From Aphis gossypii (lineage: Eukaryota > Arthropoda > Insecta > Hemiptera > Aphididae): 64,000 nt of DNA. Where the stretch lies: contig NC_065533.1 of assembly GCF_020184175.1 (NCBI RefSeq), positions 46,228,351 through 46,292,350 on the forward strand, in the 5' to 3' direction. The notes under the pieces were generated by a model. That model ran no database searches, had not been told where the DNA came from, and saw only the letters and a list, made by a program, of their open reading frames with translations. Shown one piece after another: positions 1 through 12,900 of this stretch. The translations under genes were made by a program, and so were the position numbers. Numbering within the stretch: position 1 is the stretch's first letter; every line of letters begins with the position of its first letter.

Positions 1-900
1 TACACGCAATATAATAATATTAATTTTTAGTTGTTTTACGCCGTTTTGTGTGTGCGGCCGCAAGTCTATATACTAGTTTTAGCGCGACGATGCGTGATCG
101 ACAATATTTTTTTACCGATTTTCGGCTACCGAAAATTGAAGAGAGAGAGAGAAACCGAAACCGTCGAGAAAAAAATATACATTACCCGTGTGTACGCAGA
201 GATCTGCGTGAAAAAAAAATGACGTATAAAAAAATATAAAAAAAAAAAAAAAACCGTTTCGGGTAGAAGACGGGCGGGCGGTAGAATCCGGGTGATCCGG
301 TGCGGGTAAACGCGATACGATGGTGTATCCTTTAAGTCTTCGATCGCGCGCGTGTTTGTGTGCGTGTGATGTGTGTGCAAGGGGTATGATAATGTCCGTG
401 TTTCGATAAAAATATAATATTTTAATATATAATATTATTATATACATACACACACATTATATTATGAAGGTTTTGTTTTTCCCGCTGCTGTATATAGTCA
501 CCGCCGCCGCCGCCGCCGCAGCCGCCGACTGTGCACGAGAGACATTCCTGCGGTGCGGTGACTGGACTGCTACCAGACTGCTACTGTATTTTGATGTGCG
601 CACGCTTCGGTTGTTCTTTCACACAAGCACAGCGACCGAGGTGCAACGACTGCCGCGGCCGGCGTACCCATATAGGTATACGTAATAGTATATGCGTTCC
701 GACAGTTAATTTTGTTCGGTATCCGCACACATATAGTCAAACGCATGCACGCATGCACGCACGCGCACATATATGACTTGTGTTTAATATCTGTGTGTAA
801 TATTATATAAAAATAATATATATTATTATTATTATCATTTATCATTATAATATATACTTATAATACATAATACACCGTGTACCGCTTGTAGTTGAATTAT
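1..900. other. CpG-richer block with microsatellites; no gene recognised
   Basis: This stretch is less AT-rich than its surroundings. It contains a GCC-repeat run near 501-527, CA/GT runs near 350-380 and 440-455, and an alternating ACGCATGC-type run near 740-770. The longest plus-strand frame that looks protein-like (464-685, starting with a hydrophobic stretch, then an alanine run) has its alanines encoded by the GCC microsatellite, so it is probably chance. A 5' untranslated exon or promoter of an unseen gene is possible, but nothing in the sequence proves it. Confidence 0.4.
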
Positions 901-1439
901 ACATATTATGAAGGCGAATTAAAGATGATAAAATAATAATATATAATATGCCGTCATCTCCGAGTCGACCGACGAAGAATAAGCTGGAGAGGTGGCATTC
1001 TCATTCCATTTTTTTTTTTTTTTTTGTACACATATTAAATAATATTATTCAAATACAGCCAATATGATAATATTATATCAATGCATATGTTTGTAATGTG
1101 TATAATGTATATTGACCCTATAATAGTAACACATTAGTAACACTCGCCCGTCACCGATCGCGGTATTAAATAGTAACTAATGCGGCGACAACCTAACTAG
1201 TAACGCATTAACGAATTATGTCGTCTAGGGGGAGCAGATTTTTAAATATCATACTTTAGATAGGCACTATTACGATATTTGTAGCCATAACAAAAAAAAT
1301 AAATTTTTTCACTTTTCTAAAATAGCGCACTACCAATTATTTTTGTTTTCCATTCATAAAATAAAAACTAATAATACTATGCCAGAAAAACATTTTGAGA
1401 CAAATTCAATGATCAATAGGACTTATAGGACTATAAGTT

Positions 1440-1610
1440 TTCATTCAATAGTACCTATAGAGAAAACTCGAAGCATCATAATTCATTATAGCCTACAGGA
1501 AAAATGTTAAGTGCATTTGAATTTTAAATTTTTATGAAATTGCGTAACGACAACGATTTATTCTCAAACGATTTTAAACATTATTTGTTATTTATCGTTT
1601 ATTTATAAAT
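1440..1610 (+). repeat. Family A dispersed repeat, internal fragment
   Basis: The words TATAGAGAAAACTCGAA, GTGCATTTGAATTTTAAATTT and ATTGCGTAACGA occur here in the same order and spacing as at about 23125-23240. This is a diverged copy of the middle of the family A element annotated at 22433-23863. Confidence 0.7.
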
Positions 1611-1902
1611 TTATATTATACAGTGAAATCTATGTTATTATTTCAACCAATAATTTTATCTTGTTTGTACATTAAGATTTGTTTATATCAGCAGTTGTAC
1701 ATTTTTTTAAAATAGTTATATGCGTTAAATTGTTAATTATTTTAAACTTTAACAAAAAATGATCTGTAATTATAAACATTAATAAAATTCTGTTATAAGG
1801 AATTTCATTATTTTTTATTTATTCATAATCCAATTTCTAAAATGTATGAAAAAAATTGATTCTTATAATATATTAGAAAAATAAGGAATACAATTAAGGT
1901 GG

Positions 1903-1975
1903 CCCGTGAGTCGTGACGTATCGAAAGTTCTCCAAGTGGTCCGTAGCACTAAAAAGGTTGGGAACGTTTGATGTA
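1903..1975 (+). mobile_element. hAT-type transposon end, fragment
   Basis: The text AAGTGGTCCGTAGCACTAAA followed by AAGGTTGGGAAC resembles the right end of hAT transposons that carry terminal GGTTCCCAACCTTTTT-type sequence in reverse orientation. No matching left end or target duplication was found, so this is a remnant. The family resemblance is from memory and not from a search. Confidence 0.4.
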
Positions 1976-3370
1976 AAGTGTAAACTAAAAGCGCGCGCGT
2001 ATACGATACGCGTCCATGTGAAAGGGACCTTAAGTTCGTTCACATCTTGTACTGTAATATTATTTATTTAAAATTTTTCTTTAAAAGGTAAATTAAAAAA
2101 TGTGTATCGACTGATAAGTTAACATATTTAAGTATTTTAGTGTAAAAACCATTGAATTTTTTAAAAAATTGAATAATTTAATTATATTATTAAAAATATA
2201 TATTTATTTTATTTTTATGTTTATTATATTAAATTATATTATTTATATTTTGTTGTATTTTATTTTGGTTTAAATTTATCTAAAGAAATTGTATTATTTT
2301 ATAAACAATCTTAAAATCCTATAGCAACAATTTATAAATATAAGGTAATTGTTGCCACTTGAAATTTATTTGATCTTTGTTTAAATACTATGAGGAAACG
2401 AAAAAAATATTTGTTATACTGTTATGAGTCATACTAGGTATAAAGTTGAAGTTTATTATTACGGTACCTATTATATTTTTTGATCTATTTTGAAAAATAT
2501 GTCAAAATTCCAAATAACGAAAAATATTTTAAAAATTATATAATGTTAGAAAAAATATATTTTAAATATTTAATGAAACTTTCATGTTTTTCAATAATTA
2601 TTATTGTAGTAGTGCTACAATTATTGTGTGTTCAATAACAATTAATGTCGCCTCGCTCGTCGCACGTAGTATATATGACAACAAAATGGTCGCGCTTTGT
2701 AACTATTAAGTTTAAGCAATGTACACGGTGGTCCCATTGACAGAAATTAATTAAAATGAGTGAGAATAGGTATTATTTTTTAACAGATATACATGGGATG
2801 CTGTACTCCAAGCCCCTCTCCCCATATTATCGCTAACAAAAACAAATACATATATATTCATATACAATTGTTATGTATCGCAACAAATAATACTACTACT
2901 AATAGACTATTCTTTTCAACAAATTTCTCGCAATAACGTCTTCATCATATTATCAATAATTGTCGACGTCTGTTTTTTCCATATTGAGCATAGACAGCAG
3001 AGAAACGATTTTGAACCCCTATTAATGTCATATAATCAGTTATGATATTTCGATTCAAAAAAAAAAAAAATGTCGTTCAAACGTGACCGAACTGCAAACA
3101 GGTGGTGTTATTGCCGATTCCAATATGTAGTTAATTAAATTTCAGAAAAACTGCTCCAGTTATTATATTACTATATTAGTACATTTTTCTTTTATATATC
3201 TCCCGATTTAATATGATTTTTTTATCGCAATACAAAATTTCAGTTTGCCATACAACTTTTATAATAATACATAAATATTTACTATATGATTATCAATACT
3301 CGCAATAGCTATAATCGCAATAATCTCAAGAAAAAATGATTGCGCATAAGACTCGAAAATAATTTGGTGG

Positions 3371-4740
3371 GGGCTTAATCCCTAAAATCTAATCCTATAT
3401 ACTTATCCCCGTTTTCGCCAAAGGGTGCGGTCATTCCGTAGCGGCGTAGCGGCCAATATAAACGCCACGCGGGTATAACTATATGTACGCACCACCGACG
3501 ACGATGGTCGGACGGACGTCCGTATACGCGCGCGTTGCACATTATATACGTGACGTCGTGACGTATATTTAACAAAAATTGTATAATTATTATTATCAGC
3601 CACCCGTGAGAGCTGATCATCGCCGCGCAACACCCGTACGCCGCACGCGCATTTGGTCATCGATAATAACGTGTCAAAATGCGTTGCTATCGTCGATATG
3701 CCCATATAATTAAGGACATGATTGTTTAGCGGCTTTCGACTCAGTTAATTTTGTACAGTCTACCGTGAGTATTGTTGGAAAACGCTTTAAAACCTATTCA
3801 ACAAAAAATAATAATAATTCTCTCGACGTGTACCTACTACACTGCACATAATAATAATAATAATACCAATACACACATACTATGTATAGGTATAGATAAT
3901 ATGTAATTACACGTGTATATAGTACGTTAGTGTGTGTGTGAGCACGAAGACTAGTGGCTCCCTGTGACGCGCGCGTGTGTGTGTGTGTCCGTTTTTGTTT
4001 GTGATGGAAAAACATTGTCATATATAACATTATATATACTTATTTTTTTCATTTCGGTATATACCTAGGCAACATACGTGTACTATATTATTTATATATT
4101 TTTCTCGTTTCCACAACGATATACTTACATACTTTATGTGTGTGTGTGTGCGTGTGGCCGGCCCGGTCGTCGGAAACAATGCGACACAAATTAAAGCTAA
4201 CTGACGGTGTTTGGCCCTCAATTCACCAGAAATGAATTACGCGCCAATGCCTATTATACAATATAGTATAACAACCGGCAAGATTTATGGGTTCCACACA
4301 CAACGCACCGCCTAATTACTGGTTGTCAAGAGAGGACCTCTCATCGTCTTATATAGTCGCCGTCGTCGTTTGCGTTATTTATCCAAAGGAAGAATATAAT
4401 ATGCGCGCGCGCTTGTGTGTGTGTGTGTAGTTACCGGTTCCACTTTGTCGAGGAAATCTATATTTACGCATATACTTACGTATAGGTATTATAATGTAGT
4501 GGTTCTCTTTATTATTATTATTTTTTTGTATTATATCCTCGTTCAATCTTTTTACCGTACACACACGTTTGGTATATTTATATACACTGTTTACCGACTA
4601 TTTTTAAACCATTTATATAATAAAAACGTTTATATGTATGTGTATATATGTATTTTTTTTTTTTTTTTTTTATCAAAACGGAAATGTAACAATAAAAACA
4701 ATTAAAATTTAAACATTCGTAGGTGTATATTATAATAATG
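3371..4740. other. CpG-richer block, no gene recognised
   Basis: 3400-3720 and 3920-4440 are enriched in CG dinucleotides and GTGTGT/CGCGCG runs (for example 3968-3990, 4138-4153, 4402-4428). Frames through the block are short and rich in low-complexity residues (poly-Tyr, His-Thr runs) and look like microsatellite translations. It could be a promoter or untranslated exon region. No TATA/initiator arrangement stands out enough to call. Confidence 0.4.
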
Positions 4741-4781
4741 GTATAATATAATATAGGTAAGCACTATGGGCAGGCGCGCGG

Positions 4782-4865
4782 ATGTCCGCCGTAGAAAGAA
4801 ACGAAGGCAACTACTTCGACCCCCCTGCAGTTCACGAATGGAAAACTAAAAAGTGGAACACTTAA
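4782..4865 (+). CDS. Candidate small ORF, 27 residues, unknown
   Basis: The frame starts at ATG 4782 and stops at TAA 4863-4865. It encodes a 27-residue peptide whose middle reads GNYFDPPAVHEW and whose tail is lysine/tryptophan-rich. The stretch has markedly higher GC and more varied codons than its flanks. A second frame beginning at ATG 4766 is also open for 27 codons and is strongly basic (RRRKKRR). Either frame could be a fragment of an exon or transposon, because no splice signals or homology I recognise support a gene. It may be non-coding. Confidence 0.2.
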   Translation: MSAVERNEGNYFDPPAVHEWKTKKWNT

Positions 4866-6340
4866 AATCCTATACAAAATTAACGTTCCCTAAATAATTA
4901 TTTAACTTCGTATAGTGTCATGGAAGGCCACCTTTATAGGATAATATTTTCCACAGTGCTTTTACTATACTGATTATCTACCTAATGTCTGTACCTAGAT
5001 CCTAAAATAGGTACCATGTAGCATTTGACAAATGAAGTCGTCACTCGTCAATATTAATTTCTATTTGAAAAAAAGAATGACAATTTGAATAAAATTTGAA
5101 CTGATAACATTCATAGGAATTAGATGTATGAATACAAAGCAACAATATTTTATACATTTATACAATTAACTAAAACATTTCTTGTTTATATTATATGTTA
5201 TAACACAGTTGGTTAAAATTTAATAATGCAACGGTTCAAACATAATATATTTCAAATTATCATTTATTTATTATTATTTAATAGAAATATTTATGATGTA
5301 TATTAAACTATAATATAAATAAATGAAATTCAATAATTTGAAGAAAGAAAACGAAACGTTTCAAAATATTTTATATTTTTTACGAAAATAAGTAACACTA
5401 TTGGTAAAATTTAATCGCTTTTTATATCTTTTTATAGGAATTTCTTATAATAAAATTTAGAAGATAAAAAAGGATGAATATAATTCGAGAGTTCGATGTA
5501 AAATCTATTTCAATAGTTAAAGAACAAGTAAGATAGTTTTATTTTGTGAGAGCACATAAATCGTTGTGTAGATTAAGGTTATATTATATTATAGACACAC
5601 TATAGGGACATCCAAGCCTCCAGTAAATTTTTAGATTTATCGAATGAAATGCTTTTAATATAAACGAATACTGGATGGTTTAATTTTCTAATTTGGTACT
5701 CTAAATTTTAATAGCTTCAAATATATTGTGTAAAATTCTATATAAATATTACTAAAATAATACATAATTATTATTGTTGAAAAATCTAGTATATCATCTA
5801 ATTCCCATTGTTTCTAATCTCAAATTTATAATATTACGTAATATACCTTTGACTAATTTGTTTGTATTTCCTCTGTAGAATTTTGACAATTGTGTAGTTT
5901 CAGAACTTGTGTTGAATTATAATATTCCAAAAATGTGTTATAAAGATCTCAAAATTTTGATAAGCGGCATTCTGTTAAATTGGCTTTTAAAATCGTACCT
6001 ATAAACTTTGATGACTTTTCTCACGAGAATATTTATTTTAATTTAAATGCTTATGATAATTAAAATAACAATAATGGCAAAAATATTGCCGAACAAAAAC
6101 CTCCTCTCCCACTTATTTGTCATCGCTAAATTTCTACCAAAATTTTAGTCTAATCTAATCCTTAAAAATTGTTGGTTATACCATATTATTATAATATAGG
6201 TATAAAGTATATATATATTAATGTTATGTAAGTACCTAGCTGATAATATACTATCTAGTGAATCGTGCTTGCAATCGTGATTTTCATCTGTATAAAGTTA
6301 AACTACGTAATATTATGTACAATCGATTTATAATACCTGC
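4866..6340. other. AT-rich DNA without recognisable features
   Basis: I see no coding frame, terminal inverted repeat or structured repeat here beyond AT-rich low complexity. Confidence 0.6.
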
Positions 6341-6910
6341 TCATATGTATCGTACACAATAATTTATTGCGAGCAAATCCCGAAATATTACATAGTGTCG
6401 TATAATATGATGGTATGGTTTTATAACGAAAGGTGACGCGTGTGGTGGTTTATAATAATATATTCCGTTGTCGGGAAACACTCGTTCGATTTGCATGCGG
6501 CGACGCTCTATTAAACATATTATAATTTCGTGAAATCCCCTCGGGACAAGGGCGGATTTCTCGTAAACGTTAAACAGTGTAAATTCTTCCACTTTGAGAT
6601 CGTGTTTGATACGCCGACCGTCCCGCCGTGTCGGTCTATTAAGCCGCAACAAACGAAAGGGTTGGCAGGGGAAGAGTATGTGTGTGTGTATGTGTGTATA
6701 TATGTATACGGATAGACAGCTGTTGGGTCGGTATATGTATACGCGTGTGTGTAGGTACTGTCTTCGGGGGCGTAAAGCGATATATAGAAGAACAACCTGC
6801 GAACTACAGATGCACACTTACGATTAGTACAACTACCGGACAACGCTGCCGACGTGTATCAAAAAGGGAAATAAAACATACGAAGCTTGTTTCCAATTGT
6901 GGGCAATAAA
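6341..6910. other. CpG-richer block, no gene recognised
   Basis: The longest frames (minus strand 6341-6817 and 6520-6843) are open over the same CpG-enriched stretch. Their products are rich in Tyr-Thr-His runs from a TATGTGTGTGTA-type microsatellite at about 6677-6710. Neither looks like a folded protein and neither has an evident signal or family motif. An untranslated exon or promoter block is as likely as a gene. Confidence 0.35.
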
Positions 6911-9900
6911 TTATACGTGGTATAATGTATGTTATCGTGTAAATGTAATATAAAATAAATAAATTCAAAATTAACAACAAGTGAGATCATGAGTTCCAGT
7001 AAAAAGCCACTCCAATCAACGGTATACCTATAAAATTGTGCATAAACCTTTTAACGTATTACAATATTAAAAACTATAATGATATACAAATTTAATTCCC
7101 CAAATTATCGTCAAAAATGTGTGATGATCAAAAAATAACATTGGCTCTTTCACGTTTGTATGATGGTATACCATTTGTTGATACCATTGTTAATCTTTAA
7201 ATTGTAAAAACATCATCTGAGTCATCTGACGACATTTTTTCACATCAATTTTCAAACGGACGATATGTTTTAAGTTATAACACATATATTAAAATAGATA
7301 AAAAAAAATAAAAGAAAAAAAATTAAATATAATAAGTATACTCACATCGCAACCCAGTAGTATGAATAAATAAACAAAAATAAACGGTTATAATAGACCT
7401 GTCTATGTGAGGGTTGACGGCAAGCTAGGTGGCTAGGTTAAATCGAAATAACAAAACGGTATCAAGTCTATGTGACGTAATTATCTATGCATAAGTTCCA
7501 TCAGAACTTGACGGCAGTCAATGGCGTTTATATAACCGTATAATATATATTATTATGGCCGACACAATATCAAATACCCGTCTGACATTAATATATTATT
7601 TTGGCTTCCTTCGACTGTTAATAATAGTCTAAAAATTATTTTGGATGTGTCGTCTGCTTATTCTATGGACTAAATAGTTGAATAATAATAATTAACATTT
7701 AATATGTATACCTACTACACCAATATATCATTTACAGTTATATTAATTTAATATATATTTGGTACTATCTACTCATAATATGGTTACATAGAATATTATT
7801 CACTAAGAATGCTCACCTTTTATTTTTTCTTCTATAATGTATATAGTTATTTAAAATTTAATTTTTGAGATTTTTTTTGTATTAATTAAAAAGTAGATAT
7901 CGCGTACATGGGTGTTCAGTTTTTCAAATGAAAGCACCCCCTTCCCCCTTATACAGTAAACTCTCGATCCTCCGTAAAATTGAATGGCGTTACAACCTCG
8001 AATAAGTAAGATAAAATAGGTCGAAAAAGAATACAAAATTATTATTATGTATTAAAATGTAAAGCTGATTCTTTATTGAACCGTATAATGATTACATAAT
8101 TTGTATCTATTTCTTAGAATAATTCGATTCCATGTAAGACTATGGATAATCGAGAGTTTTCTGTTTAATGTAAATTGTTTAACAGATAATTTTTCTGTAA
8201 TTGTTTTATGTATCATAATATAAATTCGATCGAGTACTTTTTGAGTCATTTAAACTAGTGTACTATGAAGGTGGTACTGTAAAATACATTCATGACACTG
8301 GGTTTAAAAGATAAAGGGGCTATGATAATTTTAAAATTTTAATATTTGATAATACCTATTCTGTATCTACATTTATATTTTGTAAAATATGGTCCAAGTA
8401 TAATAAAATATTCTAAATCTAATATGGTAATATTACATCTATTTTATATATTTTTAATCATTTTTAAGGACTTTTGTTCGTAAAATAAAAACATTTAACC
8501 GATTAAAAAACTACTTCTTCAAACTTTTAATTAAGTACGTCTACATTTTCAAAAAAAATATGCATTAAATAATTTATGGCAAAAAAGGGATTTTTATTTG
8601 TTTCAAATCCGTTATAGTTGTGTGTTATTTATTGAACTAATGGATTTTAATATAATTTTTTTCATTTTTAAGATAATTCCAGAGTTTTTAAATTTCACTC
8701 AATAATATAAATAATATTTTTATATAGCAATATAAGTCATTTTTATTGTAATTTTTTGAACATATAAACCAGTAACAATGTTTCAAAACCTTATCACTGA
8801 AATTTTACCAACTAATAAAGTAATAAATAATATCGAAACAATGATTTTAGATAAAAACGAAAGATTTAAAATCATTTCATATGTACCTATCAAATCTTTT
8901 GAATGAACATAAAATTAAAATAAATAAAAACCTTAAATGATTTCAAAAAAAATTGTGAAATACCCTACTATAAATATATATATAATATATATTTTTAATT
9001 TGTTTACTGTAAACTTATAACAAAAAAATAATCTACAATTGTAGGTTATTATTTTGGCAACACTATTATTATTAATTGAAAGATAACAAAATATTATATT
9101 TAGACTATATTCTAAACTTGCCATCTAACTTAAGTTTTTTTTATGTTGTATAATTATTCAATGTTGTATGTGAGTTCATTTTTCATGTCTGGAAATGTAT
9201 CTTCAGCTAATATGCGTGACTTAACGGCTTGTACGAAATAACATTATATTTCTTTATTATTATCATTGAGTTAATGTGATAAATTTTAATAGGTTTTTTT
9301 TTACAATTTAAATTTAATTCCCGAAAACCATTTATTGTATACTATAAATAAAATAAAAAACTATTAATGACAAAAAAATTATGCCAATAGGCAAATACAA
9401 CGATTTACCTAACTAAACATAGGTATATGGAACCTATCTACTCGTATATTATACTATTAAAAAAATATATCACTAGTAATATATCATATACGACACATAT
9501 ACTGCCGACAGCGTTAATAGGTTCTTATAAACTAGAATGCATCACAAACGTTGGTTTGTAATTACATAAGCATTGTCAACTTAAAATAATGCAGACAAAA
9601 TACTGCAGCAGGTATTGCGCACCTGTCTATAACGGTAAGATAATCTTATTATCGTTTTAAATATTACAAAGCGAGAGATTATGTGTACCTATCTACTATA
9701 ACATTAAGTTAAAAAATCGTGTACCTGTGTATTTACATAATATAACAAAACGTTATAATATAATATAGACTAAATAGAGGCTAAATTATCAAGCGTCCTC
9801 ATCCTCCATTAACTTAAATCATGAGTTTTGAAATTTTGAGATGTACTAATTACATATTTTTCAAATACTTAGATTTCAAATATTATTTACCTATACTATT

Positions 9901-12900
9901 TCAGGAGTGCCTTGTGATGAAACAAACTTATCAAACTATTAAATAAAAACCAACCTTTTTTATCGCAAATCGTTGATTGAATCGTTTTTTTGAAAATAGT
10001 AATGCATCTAAATCCAAAATTCAAACAAATAGTTTTAGAGTTTTAAAATTCATATAAGTATTGAAAATAATAACTTTGAAAAATATATAATACTCGTATA
10101 TACTTTGTGTTGATCATACTCTAATAATTTTCATAAATTATAAAATATTAAAAGGTTTGATAAAATTAATCAAAGCATTACTAATTAGTGTTGTCACCTC
10201 CCATCTACTTCACTATCATTTTTGATAATTTATTTACTCTTCAACTAAATATTAGAGAATTTGTTAATTATATCATTATAATCAATGTTATTAGTTAATA
10301 CTAAATACTTAATGTTCTTCGTTATTTCTGCTTCTATATTTATGCTGGTTAATGTATTTAACCCTTCTTCATTAATAATTAATCTTAAATGTAATTTTAT
10401 TCATTAAGTTTTTCAGAATTTATGTTCCCCTTAGTCCCCTTGGTTTTAAAACACCCCTTCCACCGACTTTCTATATTGGTACAGATAACGCAAGTCAAAA
10501 CTATAACCCACTATCAGTGAAATTTGTTTTGGTTTAAACATTTTAAGTCACTTTATAATTTATATTAGGTACAAAACACGTATGTCTTAGTAAAGAGTTA
10601 TGGATCAAACAAGATCAATAATTTAAAATGGTCTTATAATCTTAAATCAAGTTAAGGGATATTTTATTTTTATTTTTATTCAAGTAATTTTTATTATATT
10701 TTTTGCTCAAATAAAATAAAATAAGTAATCATTTTAAATGCATGCCTCGTTGAAACTTAATGATACATACAGCGTAAGTCATATAAAATAAAAATCCAAA
10801 CATCTTAAGTCACTAAAAAACAATGAAAAATTGATTTAAAGTTTTACTTAATAGTTAACACAAAAATTGGTACATTGAATATACTAAATTAAATTAATTA
10901 TCAGCCCATATTATTGTCAATGATTTTGAATTATCATTCAATGTTTTGTTTTATTTTCCTGAAACTAGTCGTTTTTGACTTAAGACATTTATAGCATACA
11001 CCGATGATAATATATTCTAATCGAAATAAAGTTAACACACCAACTTAAATTTATAAAATTGAAACTGATGGATGGGCGGATGGTGATACAGCCATTAGGC
11101 AACATTTGATTATTTGATAAATTATGATATAAGTTACTATGAATAAATTAAACTATATTAAACTCTTACCAGTCAAAATCGCTCGCTTTTCAGAAATGAG
11201 CAGGCTTCTAAACTAACCACATAAATCAGATGGAGCTTCCTAGTTTGATTCTGAATGTGTGCGTATGTGTTAGTTAGTCCTTCACAGCACTTTGCCAAAA
11301 TTATACCAGACAACTTACAATTACTTATGTACTATTTACTTACTATACATCCGGTGTAATTTTCCAATTATCCACACAAATTGGAGAAGTAATAACAGTA
11401 ATCATAAAATAATTATTTTAGTAAAAATTACTCTTATACATATGTATTATAGTTATATACAATTAAAAATGATCAGTTAATTCCTCAATTTATTTGCTTT
11501 TTTTTGTCGTTACATATAATTATCAGTATATTTTGTTATAGAATCAGTGTCGATAACGATAGAGTAACATAAAGCCATGATAGTCTACGACTCAACAGTC
11601 CACAATGTCAATCGGTATTTACTAGGTATGATAAGTTGCCCCCCCCTCCCCTATTCTGGAATATTATCCGATCATAACCAGGCTCTTGCGAATATTTTTT
11701 AAATAATTAAGTAATAAACTACTGTTATTCAACTATTTATTTAAACAACAAAAGGGAATTAAAAAAATATGATTTGACTAATATGCCAATAAACTTTTTG
11801 TGGATTATTTGAGTCTAACCTTTTTCAATTATATGCGCTGTATTTCAAAAAAAAGATACTCGGGGTGAAATTGTTAATATTAATTGCTTAGTATATAAAA
11901 CTGTAATTTCATGTGTATATTTATATTATGTTCTTATTTATTACATTTAGTAGTAATCATAGCTCCCTACTATTTCCAATACAAGCTACATAAGCTTACA
12001 GGAGTTAGATTAATCAGTTTTGTAACTAAGTGTAATATTTGATTTGTAAATCATATGTTTTTATTTTCTAGAAAAAAAAATTTTAAAAATTAGATTAAGT
12101 TAAGTTTTTATAAAATCTATATGATGAAATAAATTTAAAAGAATATTCTCCGAACAACACTAGAATAAAGCATCATTTAATTTTATTCACATAGATTAAT
12201 GCAACCATAAAATATAATTTTTTCAATTTTTTATTGTAACTTTCAAACTCTATAAATGGATTTAAAGTATTTAAACATTATGGAAAGCTATTTGTGACGG
12301 TTTAAAAATGATCAAACAATGTGGGATGGGTTAAATAAATTCGACCCCCCTCTAAAAAAAAGTTTTTTTTAAATATTTAATCTTACTTTAAGTAAATATT
12401 TAAACTTACTTTATTTAAAATTTATATTTTTTTTTATTAAAGTTTAAATTTCTACAACATTTGATATTTAAACAAAAATTAATGATTTTAGTTATTTTTC
12501 TGTAACTCAAAAATCTACTGTACTACGAATAGCAATATACCTAAATAAATATTAAATAATAAAATATCCTTAGAACTATATAGGTAGGCAAACAAATCGT
12601 CTCATCTCAGAATCATTTTCATCACACTTCATCAAGTACCCAACGATTTATCTCCGAGTTCAATTTTTACATTTCAATTACAGTAAGTAGACTACTTAAT
12701 AACAAAGTACACTTTACATCTACTATAATACCGAACAGCGAGTTTTTCTATTTAATGCGTATGTATATAAATATAAATATATATTTTTAGCGTTGATTCT
12801 TTCGAGGTTGTTGTTAATTCTATAAATATAATTTCATTACAACTGTTATTTTGTCTAGCTTAAGCTAATAAACATATTATAATACATAATAATATGTTCT

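Larger units (their letters stand above)
901..3370. other. AT-rich intergenic or intronic DNA with repeat fragments
   Basis: No coding region is visible. Two repeat fragments lie within it: a family A piece near 1440-1610 and a hAT-type right-end remnant near 1903-1975. The rest is AT-rich with short homopolymer runs and shows nothing else. Confidence 0.6.

Noticed and set aside
464..685. Signal-peptide-like ORF beginning MKVLFFPLLYIV
   Set aside because: The hydrophobic and alanine-rich start comes from a GCC microsatellite and the rest has no family features or splice context.
6341..6817. 158-codon minus-strand ORF
   Set aside because: It is largely a translation of TATGTG microsatellite and AT/GC mixed DNA, with overlapping open frames on both strands. 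There is no domain.
12604..12692. AG...GT-bounded open stretch resembling an exon
   Set aside because: Its start (CTCAGAATCATTTTCATC) matches the outer end of repeat family A, so it is more likely repeat-derived.
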